A DNA stretch of 64,000 bases, taken from the NCBI RefSeq assembly GCF_002113025.1, contig NZ_NEJH01000002.1:372001-436000 (forward strand), given 5' to 3'. Numbering within the stretch: position 1 is the stretch's first letter; each line of letters opens with the position of its first letter. Below are positions 57,771 through 64,000 of this stretch, piece after piece. Below the pieces are notes generated by a model that saw only the letters and a program-made list of their open reading frames with translations, was not told the origin of the DNA and did not search any database. The translations under genes and the position numbers were made by a program. The stretch comes from Pseudomonas sp. B28(2017) (GTDB taxonomy: Bacteria; Pseudomonadota; Gammaproteobacteria; Pseudomonadales; Pseudomonadaceae).

Positions 57771-58235
57771 ATGACACCTTTTAGCCTCGTTTATAGCCTG
57801 CATGTACTGGCGGCCCTGGTCTGGGTCGGCGGCATGTTTTTCGCCTGGATGGTCCTGCGCCCCGCGGCGATCAAGGCACTTGAAGGCCCTGGCCGGCTGA
57901 AGTTATGGGTAGAAGTGTTTCAAGGTTTTTTCCGCTGGGTCTGGGTGGCGGTCGTGCTGTTGCCGGTCAGCGGCGTGGTCATGCTGAATCTGCACTTCAC
58001 CGGTTTTGAAAACGCGCCGCGCTATGTGCAGGTGATGATGGGCTTGTATGTGGTGATGACTGCGCTGTTTATCCGCATTCAGGCGCTGATGCTGCCGGAA
58101 CTGCGCACCGCCGTGGACGCGCAGGATTGGCCCATGGGGGCCAGTGTACTGGGGCGGATTCGCCGCTTGGTGGGGATCAATCTGCTGGTGGGGTTGGTGG
58201 TGGTGGCGATTGCGGCGGTTCGGCCGACGCTTTAA
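57771..58235 (+). CDS. CopD-family membrane protein
   Basis: A 154-residue protein with four transmembrane helices. HVLAALVWVGGMFFAW carries the His-containing first helix of the CopD/PcoD family, with further helices at about 55-75, 85-105 and 130-152. Copper or haem binding is possible, but the stand-alone form has no known role. The ATG at 57771 fits, with GGAG about nine bases upstream. Divergent from dinG. Confidence 0.82.
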   Translation: MTPFSLVYSLHVLAALVWVGGMFFAWMVLRPAAIKALEGPGRLKLWVEVFQGFFRWVWVAVVLLPVSGVVMLNLHFTGFENAPRYVQVMMGLYVVMTALFIRIQALMLPELRTAVDAQDWPMGASVLGRIRRLVGINLLVGLVVVAIAAVRPTL

Positions 58236-58261
58236 AAGCTTCGTCGGAACGCCGTCCGAAC

Positions 58262-58317
58262 CAAGCCCGCTCCCACAAGGTTCGGTGATCCAATGTGGAA
58301 GCGGGCTTGCCCGCGAA
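58262..58317. repeat. Diverged inverted REP pair
   Basis: CAAGCCCGCTCCCACA and TGTGGAAGCGGGCTTGCCCGCG with a 16-bp spacer. This is a GCGGGCTTG sub-type of the REP family, different from the others in the window. Confidence 0.82.
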
Positions 58318-58353
58318 GACAATCGACTGGACGACACACATTTCGGCGATTGC

Positions 58354-59112
58354 TTACAACCGCTGAACCGTCACCGAACCCGCCGCCCCTTCTGGCCCAG
58401 GCTGACCATCAGCCCCGGGTTTACCGCTCTTGCCGCCATCGGCCTTGTAGATCAGGCAACCCTTGGCCTTGCCACCCGCGCCCGGTTTGCCGCCCGGACC
58501 GGCCAGACCACCGGCACCGCCAGCCACCTGGACCTTGATTCGGTCTGCCGGGAAGTCGTGTGGCACCGCCAGTTTAACCAGCGCTCCCGGGGCCCCCGGC
58601 TGACCATTGCTGCCATCACTGCCATCGGCGCCACGACCGGCCTGCCCCCAAGTGCACCCCGGTTCCTCACCGTTAGCCCCATCGAGACCGACAAACCCCG
58701 GTGCGCCCGCGCCACCACGGGCATCAACGAGCAATTGCGGTGCATTCAGTGCCTTGATCTGCAAATCAAGATTGCGTCCGGATCGAGCGGCCTTCTGATA
58801 GGTCCCGGGGGCGCCACGGGCGGTGATCTGGCTGCCTTCGGACAAATCAGCGCGGCGGACCTTCAGCGCCAGTGCCTGTTCCCCCGGCACGATGGCGATG
58901 CGCGCCTCTCGCCCCAGATGCAATTCACCCACGGTGACTTCGGTGACGTTCGAGGGAATCAGCAAGGTGCCATAATCGGCCACTTCCAGGCGTTCCAGTT
59001 GCAGGGTGCTGGCAGTGTTGGGCAAGCGCATCAACGAGTTGGGTTCGACACTCACCACCTGTGCGCAGGCCAATGGGCTGATGAGTGCGGCGAGCAGGCA
59101 GAGTTTACGCAT
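58354..59112 (-). CDS. Collagen-like secreted protein
   Basis: A 252-residue protein with signal peptide (MRKLCLLAALISPLACAQ). The N-terminal ~100 residues form beta-rich repeats (ADYGTLLIPSNVTEVTVGEL). The rest has Gly-X-Y-like stretches (GGAGAPGFVGLDGANGEEPG, ~137-156; GADGSDGSNGQPGAPGA; GGKPGAGGKAKG; GKPGADGQPGPEGAAG). Two cysteines lie in the Gly-rich parts. The repeats are interrupted and few, so a true triple helix is uncertain. It overlaps DUF1145 gene by 8 bp. Function unknown; surface structure possible. Confidence 0.78.
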   Translation of the reverse strand: MRKLCLLAALISPLACAQVVSVEPNSLMRLPNTASTLQLERLEVADYGTLLIPSNVTEVTVGELHLGREARIAIVPGEQALALKVRRADLSEGSQITARGAPGTYQKAARSGRNLDLQIKALNAPQLLVDARGGAGAPGFVGLDGANGEEPGCTWGQAGRGADGSDGSNGQPGAPGALVKLAVPHDFPADRIKVQVAGGAGGLAGPGGKPGAGGKAKGCLIYKADGGKSGKPGADGQPGPEGAAGSVTVQRL

Positions 59113-59383
59113 GGGAAGCCTTCGAAGCGGTAGGGGCTGGAATGGTTTGCAGGTGGAATACGCCGAAAATGACGATCTTCAGGCGGTCAAGCCAGGGATG
59201 GGCGCGACCCCGCAGGCTGCGATAGCACAGCAATGCTTCCAGTAGATGGATGAATCCCAACAGGCCGCCGGCCAGATTGACCAACGGGTGCAGCGGAAAG
59301 ACGAACGGCGTGAGCAGGTTGACCAGCACCACCGACCAGAACACCAGGGTCAATAACCGCCCCAGCCCCCATATGACTTTCAT
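59105..59383 (-). CDS. DUF1145 family membrane protein
   Basis: A 92-residue protein with two to three transmembrane helices (LLTLVFWSVVLVNLLTPF and AGGLLGFIHLLEALLCY). The length and the HLLEALLCYRSLRGR end match the short DUF1145/YhhL-like family. The ATG at 59383 is clear. It overlaps the collagen-like gene by 8 bp, so they are probably co-translated. No function known. Confidence 0.8.
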   Translation of the reverse strand: MKVIWGLGRLLTLVFWSVVLVNLLTPFVFPLHPLVNLAGGLLGFIHLLEALLCYRSLRGRAHPWLDRLKIVIFGVFHLQTIPAPTASKASHA

Positions 59384-59531
59384 ACGCTCCCCCGATGAGA
59401 ATTATTGTTTGCACGCACAGTAACGGCTTCCACGCGGGTTAAGCCAGAGGGCAACGGAAAATTCTTCATGAAGGCCGCCGAACGGCCGTCGCAGCGCTCA
59501 CAACTGTCGCTCGACGGCTCTATCTCTTGGT

Positions 59532-60245
59532 TCAACGGTTTATATGCAGATCCACGCGACGGTTTTTCGCACGCCCTTCTTCCGTTTCGTTATCGGCAAT
59601 CGGTTGACTCTCGCCCTTGCCTTCGCTGGTGACTTTGTTCGGCGCCACACCCTGGCTCAACAGGTATTCCGCCACGCTGCTGGCACGCCGCTCCGACAAG
59701 GCCTGGTTATAGACATCCGAGCCGACACTGTCGGTATGGCCGACCACCTTGATGCTGACCACATCGGCATCTTCGAACTTGCTCATCAATGCATCCAGAC
59801 GACTCTTCGCCGTCGGGGTCAGGTCGGATTGATTGAAGGCAAACAGCACGTCATCGCTCAGGGTGATGACTTCGGATTGTGCGGACTCGGGTTTGACGCT
59901 GGCGGCCGGATACTGCGGCATCGGGCAACCGTGATGCTCGACCGGGGTATTGGCGGGGGTGTCAGGGCAACGGTCGCGTCGGTCGAAAACGCCGTCGCCG
60001 TCTTCGTCGCCATCCTGGGCATAGCAGATCAAACCGCCGGACAAGATACCCAGCGCCGCCCCACCCGCGGCCCAACCACCATTCTCGATGGCGCCCAGAC
60101 CACCACCGACCAGGCCACCGATGAGGCTGCAAATTGGCCAGGTTCGTTGATTGAGGGGGGCAGTGCCGTCGCTGTGGGTCGCGCAGCCGGTCAAGAGACT
60201 GCCAAGTAGCAGAACCGGCAAGACGGTCCTTGTGAGAACGATCAT
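59532..60245 (-). CDS. OmpA-family lipoprotein with calcium-type repeat (paralogue 2)
   Basis: A 237-residue protein: lipobox LLTGC, a glycine-rich hydrophobic part (GGLVGGGLGAI, GGAALGILSGGLICYAQ), an acidic thrombospondin-type-3-like motif (DGDEDGDGVFDRRDRCPDTP) and a C-terminal OmpA domain (FNQSDLTPTAKSRLD, GHTDSVGSDVYNQALSERRA, NRRVDLHI). It anchors the outer membrane to peptidoglycan. It is about 91 bp downstream of a closely similar gene, so it arose by tandem duplication. The ATG at 60245 gives the signal peptide. Confidence 0.9.
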   Translation of the reverse strand: MIVLTRTVLPVLLLGSLLTGCATHSDGTAPLNQRTWPICSLIGGLVGGGLGAIENGGWAAGGAALGILSGGLICYAQDGDEDGDGVFDRRDRCPDTPANTPVEHHGCPMPQYPAASVKPESAQSEVITLSDDVLFAFNQSDLTPTAKSRLDALMSKFEDADVVSIKVVGHTDSVGSDVYNQALSERRASSVAEYLLSQGVAPNKVTSEGKGESQPIADNETEEGRAKNRRVDLHINR

Positions 60246-60336
60246 GTTGAAAGCTCCTGTGTCCCCGGCCAATACCGGTTACACAGGAGTAAAGACCCGC
60301 ATCCGCGACTGCACAAGGCGCGGATGCGAGGGGGGC

Positions 60337-61026
60337 TTAACGCTCGATTTTGATTTCCGTACGACGGTTCTGTGCACGACCGTCAGCGGTTTTGTTGTCA
60401 GCAACCGGCTGGCTTTCACCGGCACCGACAACCGACACGAAGTTACTGCGAGGTACGCCTTGCGAGATGAGGTATTCAACCACCGAGTGGGCGCGTTTAT
60501 CCGACAGTTTCTGGTTGTAGACATCGCTGCCCACGCTGTCGGTATGACCGGTGACGGTCAGTTTGGCAGTCGGGGCTTCGGCTTTCAGGCGAGTGGCAAT
60601 CTTGTCGAGTACCAGTTTGTCGGACGAGGTAAGCGTGGCTTTATCAAACTGGAAGTGAACATCGCGGATGACGATGGTTTCTTCCTTGACCACAACCGCT
60701 TCTTCGACCACAGGTGCTGGTGGTGGGCAACCGTTGGCATCGACCTGAACGCCTTTTGGCGTGCCTGGGCACTTGTCACGGCTGTCCGGCACACCATCAC
60801 CGTCTTCGTCGCCATCCCCGTGAACCCAGCAATAAGCCGCTGCCGTGCCGCCGACGAGCAGAGCACCATACCCTGCCCATGCCGAGCTTTCGGTCGCACC
60901 GAGGCCCGCGCCCACGACACCACCAACCGCCGCGCAGGTCGGCCAATCGGTTTTCTGCAAACCTGCGCAACCAGTCAAGACACTGGTTAGCAGAACCAAG
61001 GGTAATGCTGTCCGAACTATGCTCAT
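60337..61026 (-). CDS. OmpA-family lipoprotein with calcium-type repeat (paralogue 1)
   Basis: A 229-residue protein with the same plan as its neighbour: lipobox VLTGC, glycine-rich membrane-like stretch (GGVVGAGLGATESSAWAGYG), DGDEDGDGVPDSRDKCPGTP motif, a valine/glutamate hinge (EEAVVVKEETIVIRD) and an OmpA domain (FDKATLTSSDKLVLD, GHTDSVGSDVYNQKLSDKRA, NRRTEIKIER). The two paralogues share the phrase GHTDSVGSDVYNQ exactly. Start ATG at 61026. Confidence 0.91.
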   Translation of the reverse strand: MSIVRTALPLVLLTSVLTGCAGLQKTDWPTCAAVGGVVGAGLGATESSAWAGYGALLVGGTAAAYCWVHGDGDEDGDGVPDSRDKCPGTPKGVQVDANGCPPPAPVVEEAVVVKEETIVIRDVHFQFDKATLTSSDKLVLDKIATRLKAEAPTAKLTVTGHTDSVGSDVYNQKLSDKRAHSVVEYLISQGVPRSNFVSVVGAGESQPVADNKTADGRAQNRRTEIKIER

Positions 61027-61215
61027 CTAGTTTTCTCCTGAAGGATCGGCTTAGAACCGATTCAGGTAGTAAAGACCCGAGTTTTAAACTCCGCCAGCAA
61101 TAGGCCATGCTGTTTATTCACGCATTGGCGACAGGTTGACGCTTTTGTCGCCAAGCCGCTCTAGGCCCGAACGTTCGGGCAGGCTAGTCTTGGCAGATCT
61201 GATTGAGGATCTTCG

Positions 61216-61713
61216 ATGACTGCAGATATTTCTTCACGCACGCCGCAACAGGCTCTGGCCGCTTTACTTGACCGATATGCCCCCGCGCGCCTGTTGTTGA
61301 TCGGCGCCAGCGAGTTCCCGGCACTGGAAGCATTCAAACTTGCTCACCCTGAAAGCAGCGTCGCTTGCGCTGCCCCCGGGCCATTGCCCGCCGAGTTGGC
61401 AGCCCGCCGATTCGACCTGGCCCTGGCGGTCGATTGCCTGGAGCACTTGCCCAAGCGCGACGGCCTGAACCTGCTGGGCGGTATCCGCAACCTCAACGCC
61501 AGCCGCATCGCCGTGCTGGCGGATCTGTCGGCCTGCGGATGGCAGGAAACCGACTTTTTCTCCATGGCCCTGCAAGCCAGCGAACGCTTTCAACGGGACG
61601 AACAGGTCCTGACCCTGTTTACCTACGATCTGCTTGAATACAAACAAGTCCCCGACTGGCTGAATTCGCGCTTTTGGGCCAATCCGGAAAACTTCGGGAA
61701 ATACTGGTGGTAA
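61216..61713 (+). CDS. DUF6231-like/methyltransferase-fold protein
   Basis: A 165-residue cytoplasmic protein with a Rossmann-type start ([20 protein letters not shown]), an acidic turn ([12 protein letters not shown]) at the place where SAM methyltransferases have motif IV/post-I, and a C-terminal [13 protein letters not shown]. This suggests a degenerate methyltransferase fold. It is the first gene of a run 61216-62979 and lies 4 bp before ychJ-like gene. The ATG at 61216 follows GAGGATC. Confidence 0.7.
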   Translation: MTADISSRTPQQALAALLDRYAPARLLLIGASEFPALEAFKLAHPESSVACAAPGPLPAELAARRFDLALAVDCLEHLPKRDGLNLLGGIRNLNASRIAVLADLSACGWQETDFFSMALQASERFQRDEQVLTLFTYDLLEYKQVPDWLNSRFWANPENFGKYWW

Positions 61714-61717
61714 TGCA

Positions 61718-62194
61718 ATGAGTACATCCATTTGCCCTTGCGGCAGCGGCACCCCGCTCGATGCCTGCTGCGGTCACTACCATGCCGGGCACCCGGCGCC
61801 GTGCGCGGAAGCCTTGATGCGCTCACGCTACAGCGCCTATGTGTTGGGGCTGGTCGATTATCTGGTGGCCACCACCCTGCCTGCCCAACAGGCCGGCCTG
61901 GACCGTCAATCGATCAGCGACTGGAGCGCACAAAGTACGTGGTTGGGCCTTGAGGTGGAAAGCTCCGAAGTACTGGGCGGCCAGCCTGAACACGCTTTCG
62001 TGACCTTCACCGCGCGGTGGCACGACAGCGGTGGCGAGCACAGCCACCGCGAGCGTTCGTCATTTGTGCAAAACACCGGGCGCTGGTATTTCATCGACCC
62101 CACCGTGCCGCTCAAGGCTGGACGCAATGATGCCTGCCCGTGTGCGAGTGGGCAGAAGTTCAAGAAGTGTTGCGCGGGGTATTTCAGCAGCTAG
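61718..62194 (+). CDS. YchJ-family protein with two SEC-C motifs
   Basis: A 158-residue protein. N-terminal [13 protein letters not shown] (6-18) and C-terminal [13 protein letters not shown] (140-152) are SEC-C zinc-binding motifs. The middle [15 protein letters not shown] segment ([20 protein letters not shown]) is the YchJ/UPF0225 NTF2-like fold. No function is known. It is 4 bp downstream of the previous gene, so probably co-transcribed. Confidence 0.88.
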   Translation: MSTSICPCGSGTPLDACCGHYHAGHPAPCAEALMRSRYSAYVLGLVDYLVATTLPAQQAGLDRQSISDWSAQSTWLGLEVESSEVLGGQPEHAFVTFTARWHDSGGEHSHRERSSFVQNTGRWYFIDPTVPLKAGRNDACPCASGQKFKKCCAGYFSS

Positions 62195-62281
62195 GACATG
62201 GAATGCCTGTCCACCCCGCAGGAGTAGCCGAAGGCTGCGATCTTTTGGGTCTAGACTGGGGCTCAAGGGAGAAACACCACG

Positions 62282-62776
62282 ATGATCATCCGGCGCGGCG
62301 CACTCTATCTGCTCACGTTGTTCCTGACACTGGGACTCGGCGGCTGCGTATCGTGGTTCGGCGACGACTTGCCGGACCCCGAAGTCCATCTGGTGAAGAT
62401 AGAGGTGGTCCGCGCCAAATTGCTGGAACAGAAACTCCTCCTGCATTTTCGCATCGACAACCCCAACGACAGCGACCTGACGGTGCGCAGTCTGGAGTAC
62501 CGCATTCACTTGGGTGACATTCTGCTTGCCGAAGGCGAGCACGAACACTGGTTCACCGTCGGCCCCAAACACAGCGCCTACTTCAAGGTACCGATCCGCA
62601 CCAACCTGTGGTCAAAGGTACGTGACCTGGCCAAACTGCTGAAAAAATCCGATCAACCCATTCCCTATCGTCTGGAAGGTGAGCTGGAAACCGGTATATT
62701 CATCGCCCACTACGTGCACCTGGCGCGCAATGGCGTGATAATCCCCGCCGATTTAATTCCGGAGCAACACCGATGA
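62282..62776 (+). CDS. LEA type 2-like lipoprotein
   Basis: A 164-residue lipoprotein: lipobox LGLGGC near Cys22, then a single LEA14/WHy-type beta-sandwich ([20 protein letters not shown], ~56-75). The Asn-Pro-Asn and central beta pattern are typical of the WHy domain. It may protect periplasmic or membrane components from desiccation, but this is inferred from the fold. It overlaps the His-rich SEC-C gene by 4 bp (ATGA). Confidence 0.83.
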   Translation: MIIRRGALYLLTLFLTLGLGGCVSWFGDDLPDPEVHLVKIEVVRAKLLEQKLLLHFRIDNPNDSDLTVRSLEYRIHLGDILLAEGEHEHWFTVGPKHSAYFKVPIRTNLWSKVRDLAKLLKKSDQPIPYRLEGELETGIFIAHYVHLARNGVIIPADLIPEQHR

Positions 62777-62979
62777 CCCAGCAACCCCACGTCCATGGCC
62801 CTGACTGCAACCACGATCATGACCATCACCAGCATGATCACGACCACGGCCATGTCCACGGTCCGAACTGCGGCCACGCTCACCAGGAACCGGTGCGCAA
62901 CGCCCTGAAAGACGTCGGCCGCAACGATCCGTGCCCATGCGGCAACGGCAAGAAATTCAAGAAGTGCCACGGCGCTTGA
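62773..62979 (+). CDS. His-rich SEC-C metal-binding protein
   Basis: A 68-residue protein. Residues 1-38 are almost entirely His, Asp, Asn, Gly ([20 protein letters not shown] at ~6-25) with repeats of HVHGPNCGH. The C-terminus is a SEC-C motif ([15 protein letters not shown]), the zinc-binding module of SecA tails. The protein likely binds several zinc or nickel ions. The start overlaps the LEA gene stop (ATGA), so it is translationally coupled. Confidence 0.86.
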   Translation: MTQQPHVHGPDCNHDHDHHQHDHDHGHVHGPNCGHAHQEPVRNALKDVGRNDPCPCGNGKKFKKCHGA

Positions 62980-63051
62980 TGCTTCGGGCGAAGACTTGCT
63001 TCGCCTGTTGAATCGTCTTCGCAAGCAGACCTGTGGTGTGAATGCAGTTCC

Positions 63052-63138
63052 CTTGCAGGAGCGAGCTTGTTCGCGATGGACTGTCAGTCGACATCTGTGT
63101 AGCTGACACACCATCGCGAGCAAGCTCGCTCCTACAGG
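63052..63138. repeat. Inverted REP pair
   Basis: GCAGGAGCGAGCTTGTTCGCGATGG and CCATCGCGAGCAAGCTCGCTCCTAC arms, 31 bp apart, in the convergent gap between SEC-C and isochorismatase-fold genes. Confidence 0.86.
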
Positions 63139-63141
63139 TTT

Positions 63142-63699
63142 TCAGTCAGCCTTTAATACACATGCGGTGCTGACCACCGTCGCATACTCACCGTGCAAAT
63201 TCCCCAGCGACATCGCATGCACCTCCTCGGCGCTATGGGCATGGCCGAAAAAATCAGCCTTGTCGAAGGTAAAGCACGCATCCTCGGCCACCCACGTATC
63301 AAACCCCAGGTTGCCCGCAGTGCGTGCCGTGGATTCCACCGAGTTGTGGGTCGCGACACCGGCGATGATCAACTGCCCGATCCCTGCCTCGCGCAACTGC
63401 GTCTCCAGCCCCGTCGAACAAAACGCATCCGGCACCTGTTTCTGGATCAGGCGTTCGCCGGCCCTTGGTGCAAAACGCTCCTGAAACTCCACCCCCGACT
63501 GCTGCGGCCAGAACACTGAGTCCTCTGAGCGGGACAGGTGCTGTACATGGATCACCGGCCGAGCGGTGCGCCGCCAATGGTCGAGCATCTCCAGCATGCG
63601 CGCTTCGGCTTGCGGGTTGTTCCTGCGGCCGAGTCTGGGGTGAAGGATGCCTTTCTGTTGATCGATGATGATCAGTGCCGCATTTGCCTTGAGCTCCAT
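63142..63699 (-). CDS. Isochorismatase-fold hydrolase-like protein lacking the active cysteine
   Basis: A 185-residue protein of the cysteine hydrolase/isochorismatase superfamily. Asp13 in IIDQQKGI is the catalytic acid; the third motif reads GVATHNSVESTARTAGNLG, with Ser where cysteine hydrolases have Cys (e.g. ATxxCVxxTAR). This is also the case for true isochorismatases such as EntB, which do without the Cys. The ATG at 63699 is the right start; the frame is open upstream but non-coding. Substrate unknown. Confidence 0.83.
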   Translation of the reverse strand: MELKANAALIIIDQQKGILHPRLGRRNNPQAEARMLEMLDHWRRTARPVIHVQHLSRSEDSVFWPQQSGVEFQERFAPRAGERLIQKQVPDAFCSTGLETQLREAGIGQLIIAGVATHNSVESTARTAGNLGFDTWVAEDACFTFDKADFFGHAHSAEEVHAMSLGNLHGEYATVVSTACVLKAD

Positions 63700-63890
63700 G
63701 CCGACTGTTCTCCAGGATTGTTGACCGTATCGCACTTCAACATCGCCCATTGCGACTGGCAAGGCTGCGATCTTTCAGGTTTATCAGACAAATCCTGAAA
63801 TAACCTTGCACCCCGCTTGCGCGGTCACCTCCCGCTCACTAACGTAGCGCCTTTATTTCGCGCCGCCTCTACCCCCGCAGGAGCTTTGCC

Positions 63891-64000
63891 ATGGCCTCGC
63901 CAGCCCTTACTCATTCTCTACCCCGGTTCGGCGTTGCCGCAGCAGTGGCCGGTGTCTTGAGCCTGACCGGTTGTCAGAACTTCAACGCCCAGGACACCCT
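63891..64000 (+). CDS. Lipoprotein, N-terminal fragment at window end
   Basis: The frame starts at ATG 63891 with GCAGGAG nine bases upstream and runs off the window after 36 codons. The product begins with a signal peptide and lipobox LSLTGC (VLSLTGCQNFNAQDTL). Its identity cannot be decided from this fragment; the N-terminus is reminiscent of the penicillin/quorum acylase family of pseudomonads, but this is only an impression. Confidence 0.7.
   Translation, partial: MASPALTHSLPRFGVAAAVAGVLSLTGCQNFNAQDT

Overview
The window is chromosomal DNA of a fluorescent-group Pseudomonas. The basis is GC-rich codon use, an oprH-phoP pair, a complete protocatechuate (pca) branch, a 964-residue NrdA with two ATP-cones, a bra/liv operon, RapA, and at least nine paired copies of the Pseudomonas REP motif (GTGGGAGCGAGC...GCTCGCGA). 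I see no prophage, IS element, CRISPR array, rRNA or tRNA. It is core genome with some accessory genes.

Layout. 1-2.3 kb: phoP (cut by the window edge) and oprH, with a four-copy PhoP-box array upstream of oprH and a divergent secreted dienelactone-hydrolase-family gene. 2.4-9.2 kb: a PcpS/EntD phosphopantetheinyl transferase, an RstBA-type two-component pair, and nrdA with a 739-bp upstream region holding tandem NrdR boxes and a perfect DnaA box; nrdB is not in the window. 9.4-20.2 kb: the protocatechuate branch of the beta-ketoadipate pathway on one strand (pcaR, pcaK, pcaIJF, pcaHG, pcaT, pcaBDC), with PcaR-type operators upstream of pcaR, pcaK and pcaI and a Crc/Hfq-type A-rich site before pcaI. 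20.9-29.2 kb: pitA, a 36-codon ccoM-like gene with two Anr-type boxes and its own terminator, small proteins, rapA, an MFS permease and a YkgJ-type protein.

29.3-34.8 kb: a MucR-like MHYT-GGDEF-EAL membrane protein, a beta-hydroxyacid dehydrogenase, and the most unusual gene of the window, a 731-residue stand-alone tubulin/FtsZ-superfamily protein (32628-34823) with recognisable nucleotide-binding and T7-like motifs. 35-41 kb: a DUF2288 protein and the branched-chain amino acid ABC transporter (braC, livHMGF). 41-52.8 kb: a LysR/SDR divergent pair, an acyltransferase, lipoproteins, a COG2509-type flavoprotein, a PLP enzyme, nhaA, slyB, pdxH, an OmpA-domain lipoprotein with a histone-H1-like tail, and a class-C beta-lactamase-fold hydrolase. 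53-64 kb: a large agarase-like glycoside hydrolase, dinG, a collagen-like secreted protein, a tandem pair of OmpA/calcium-repeat lipoproteins, two SEC-C proteins, an LEA-type lipoprotein, an isochorismatase-fold protein without its cysteine, and the start of another lipoprotein gene.

How it works together: the pca block takes protocatechuate (imported with related aromatics by PcaK) to succinyl-CoA and acetyl-CoA, probably under PcaR activation and Crc repression. oprH-phoP responds to low Mg2+ and outer-membrane stress. nrdA is set up for NrdR and DnaA control. ccoM is set up for low-oxygen control by Anr. All functional calls come from reading sequence motifs; no database search was run.
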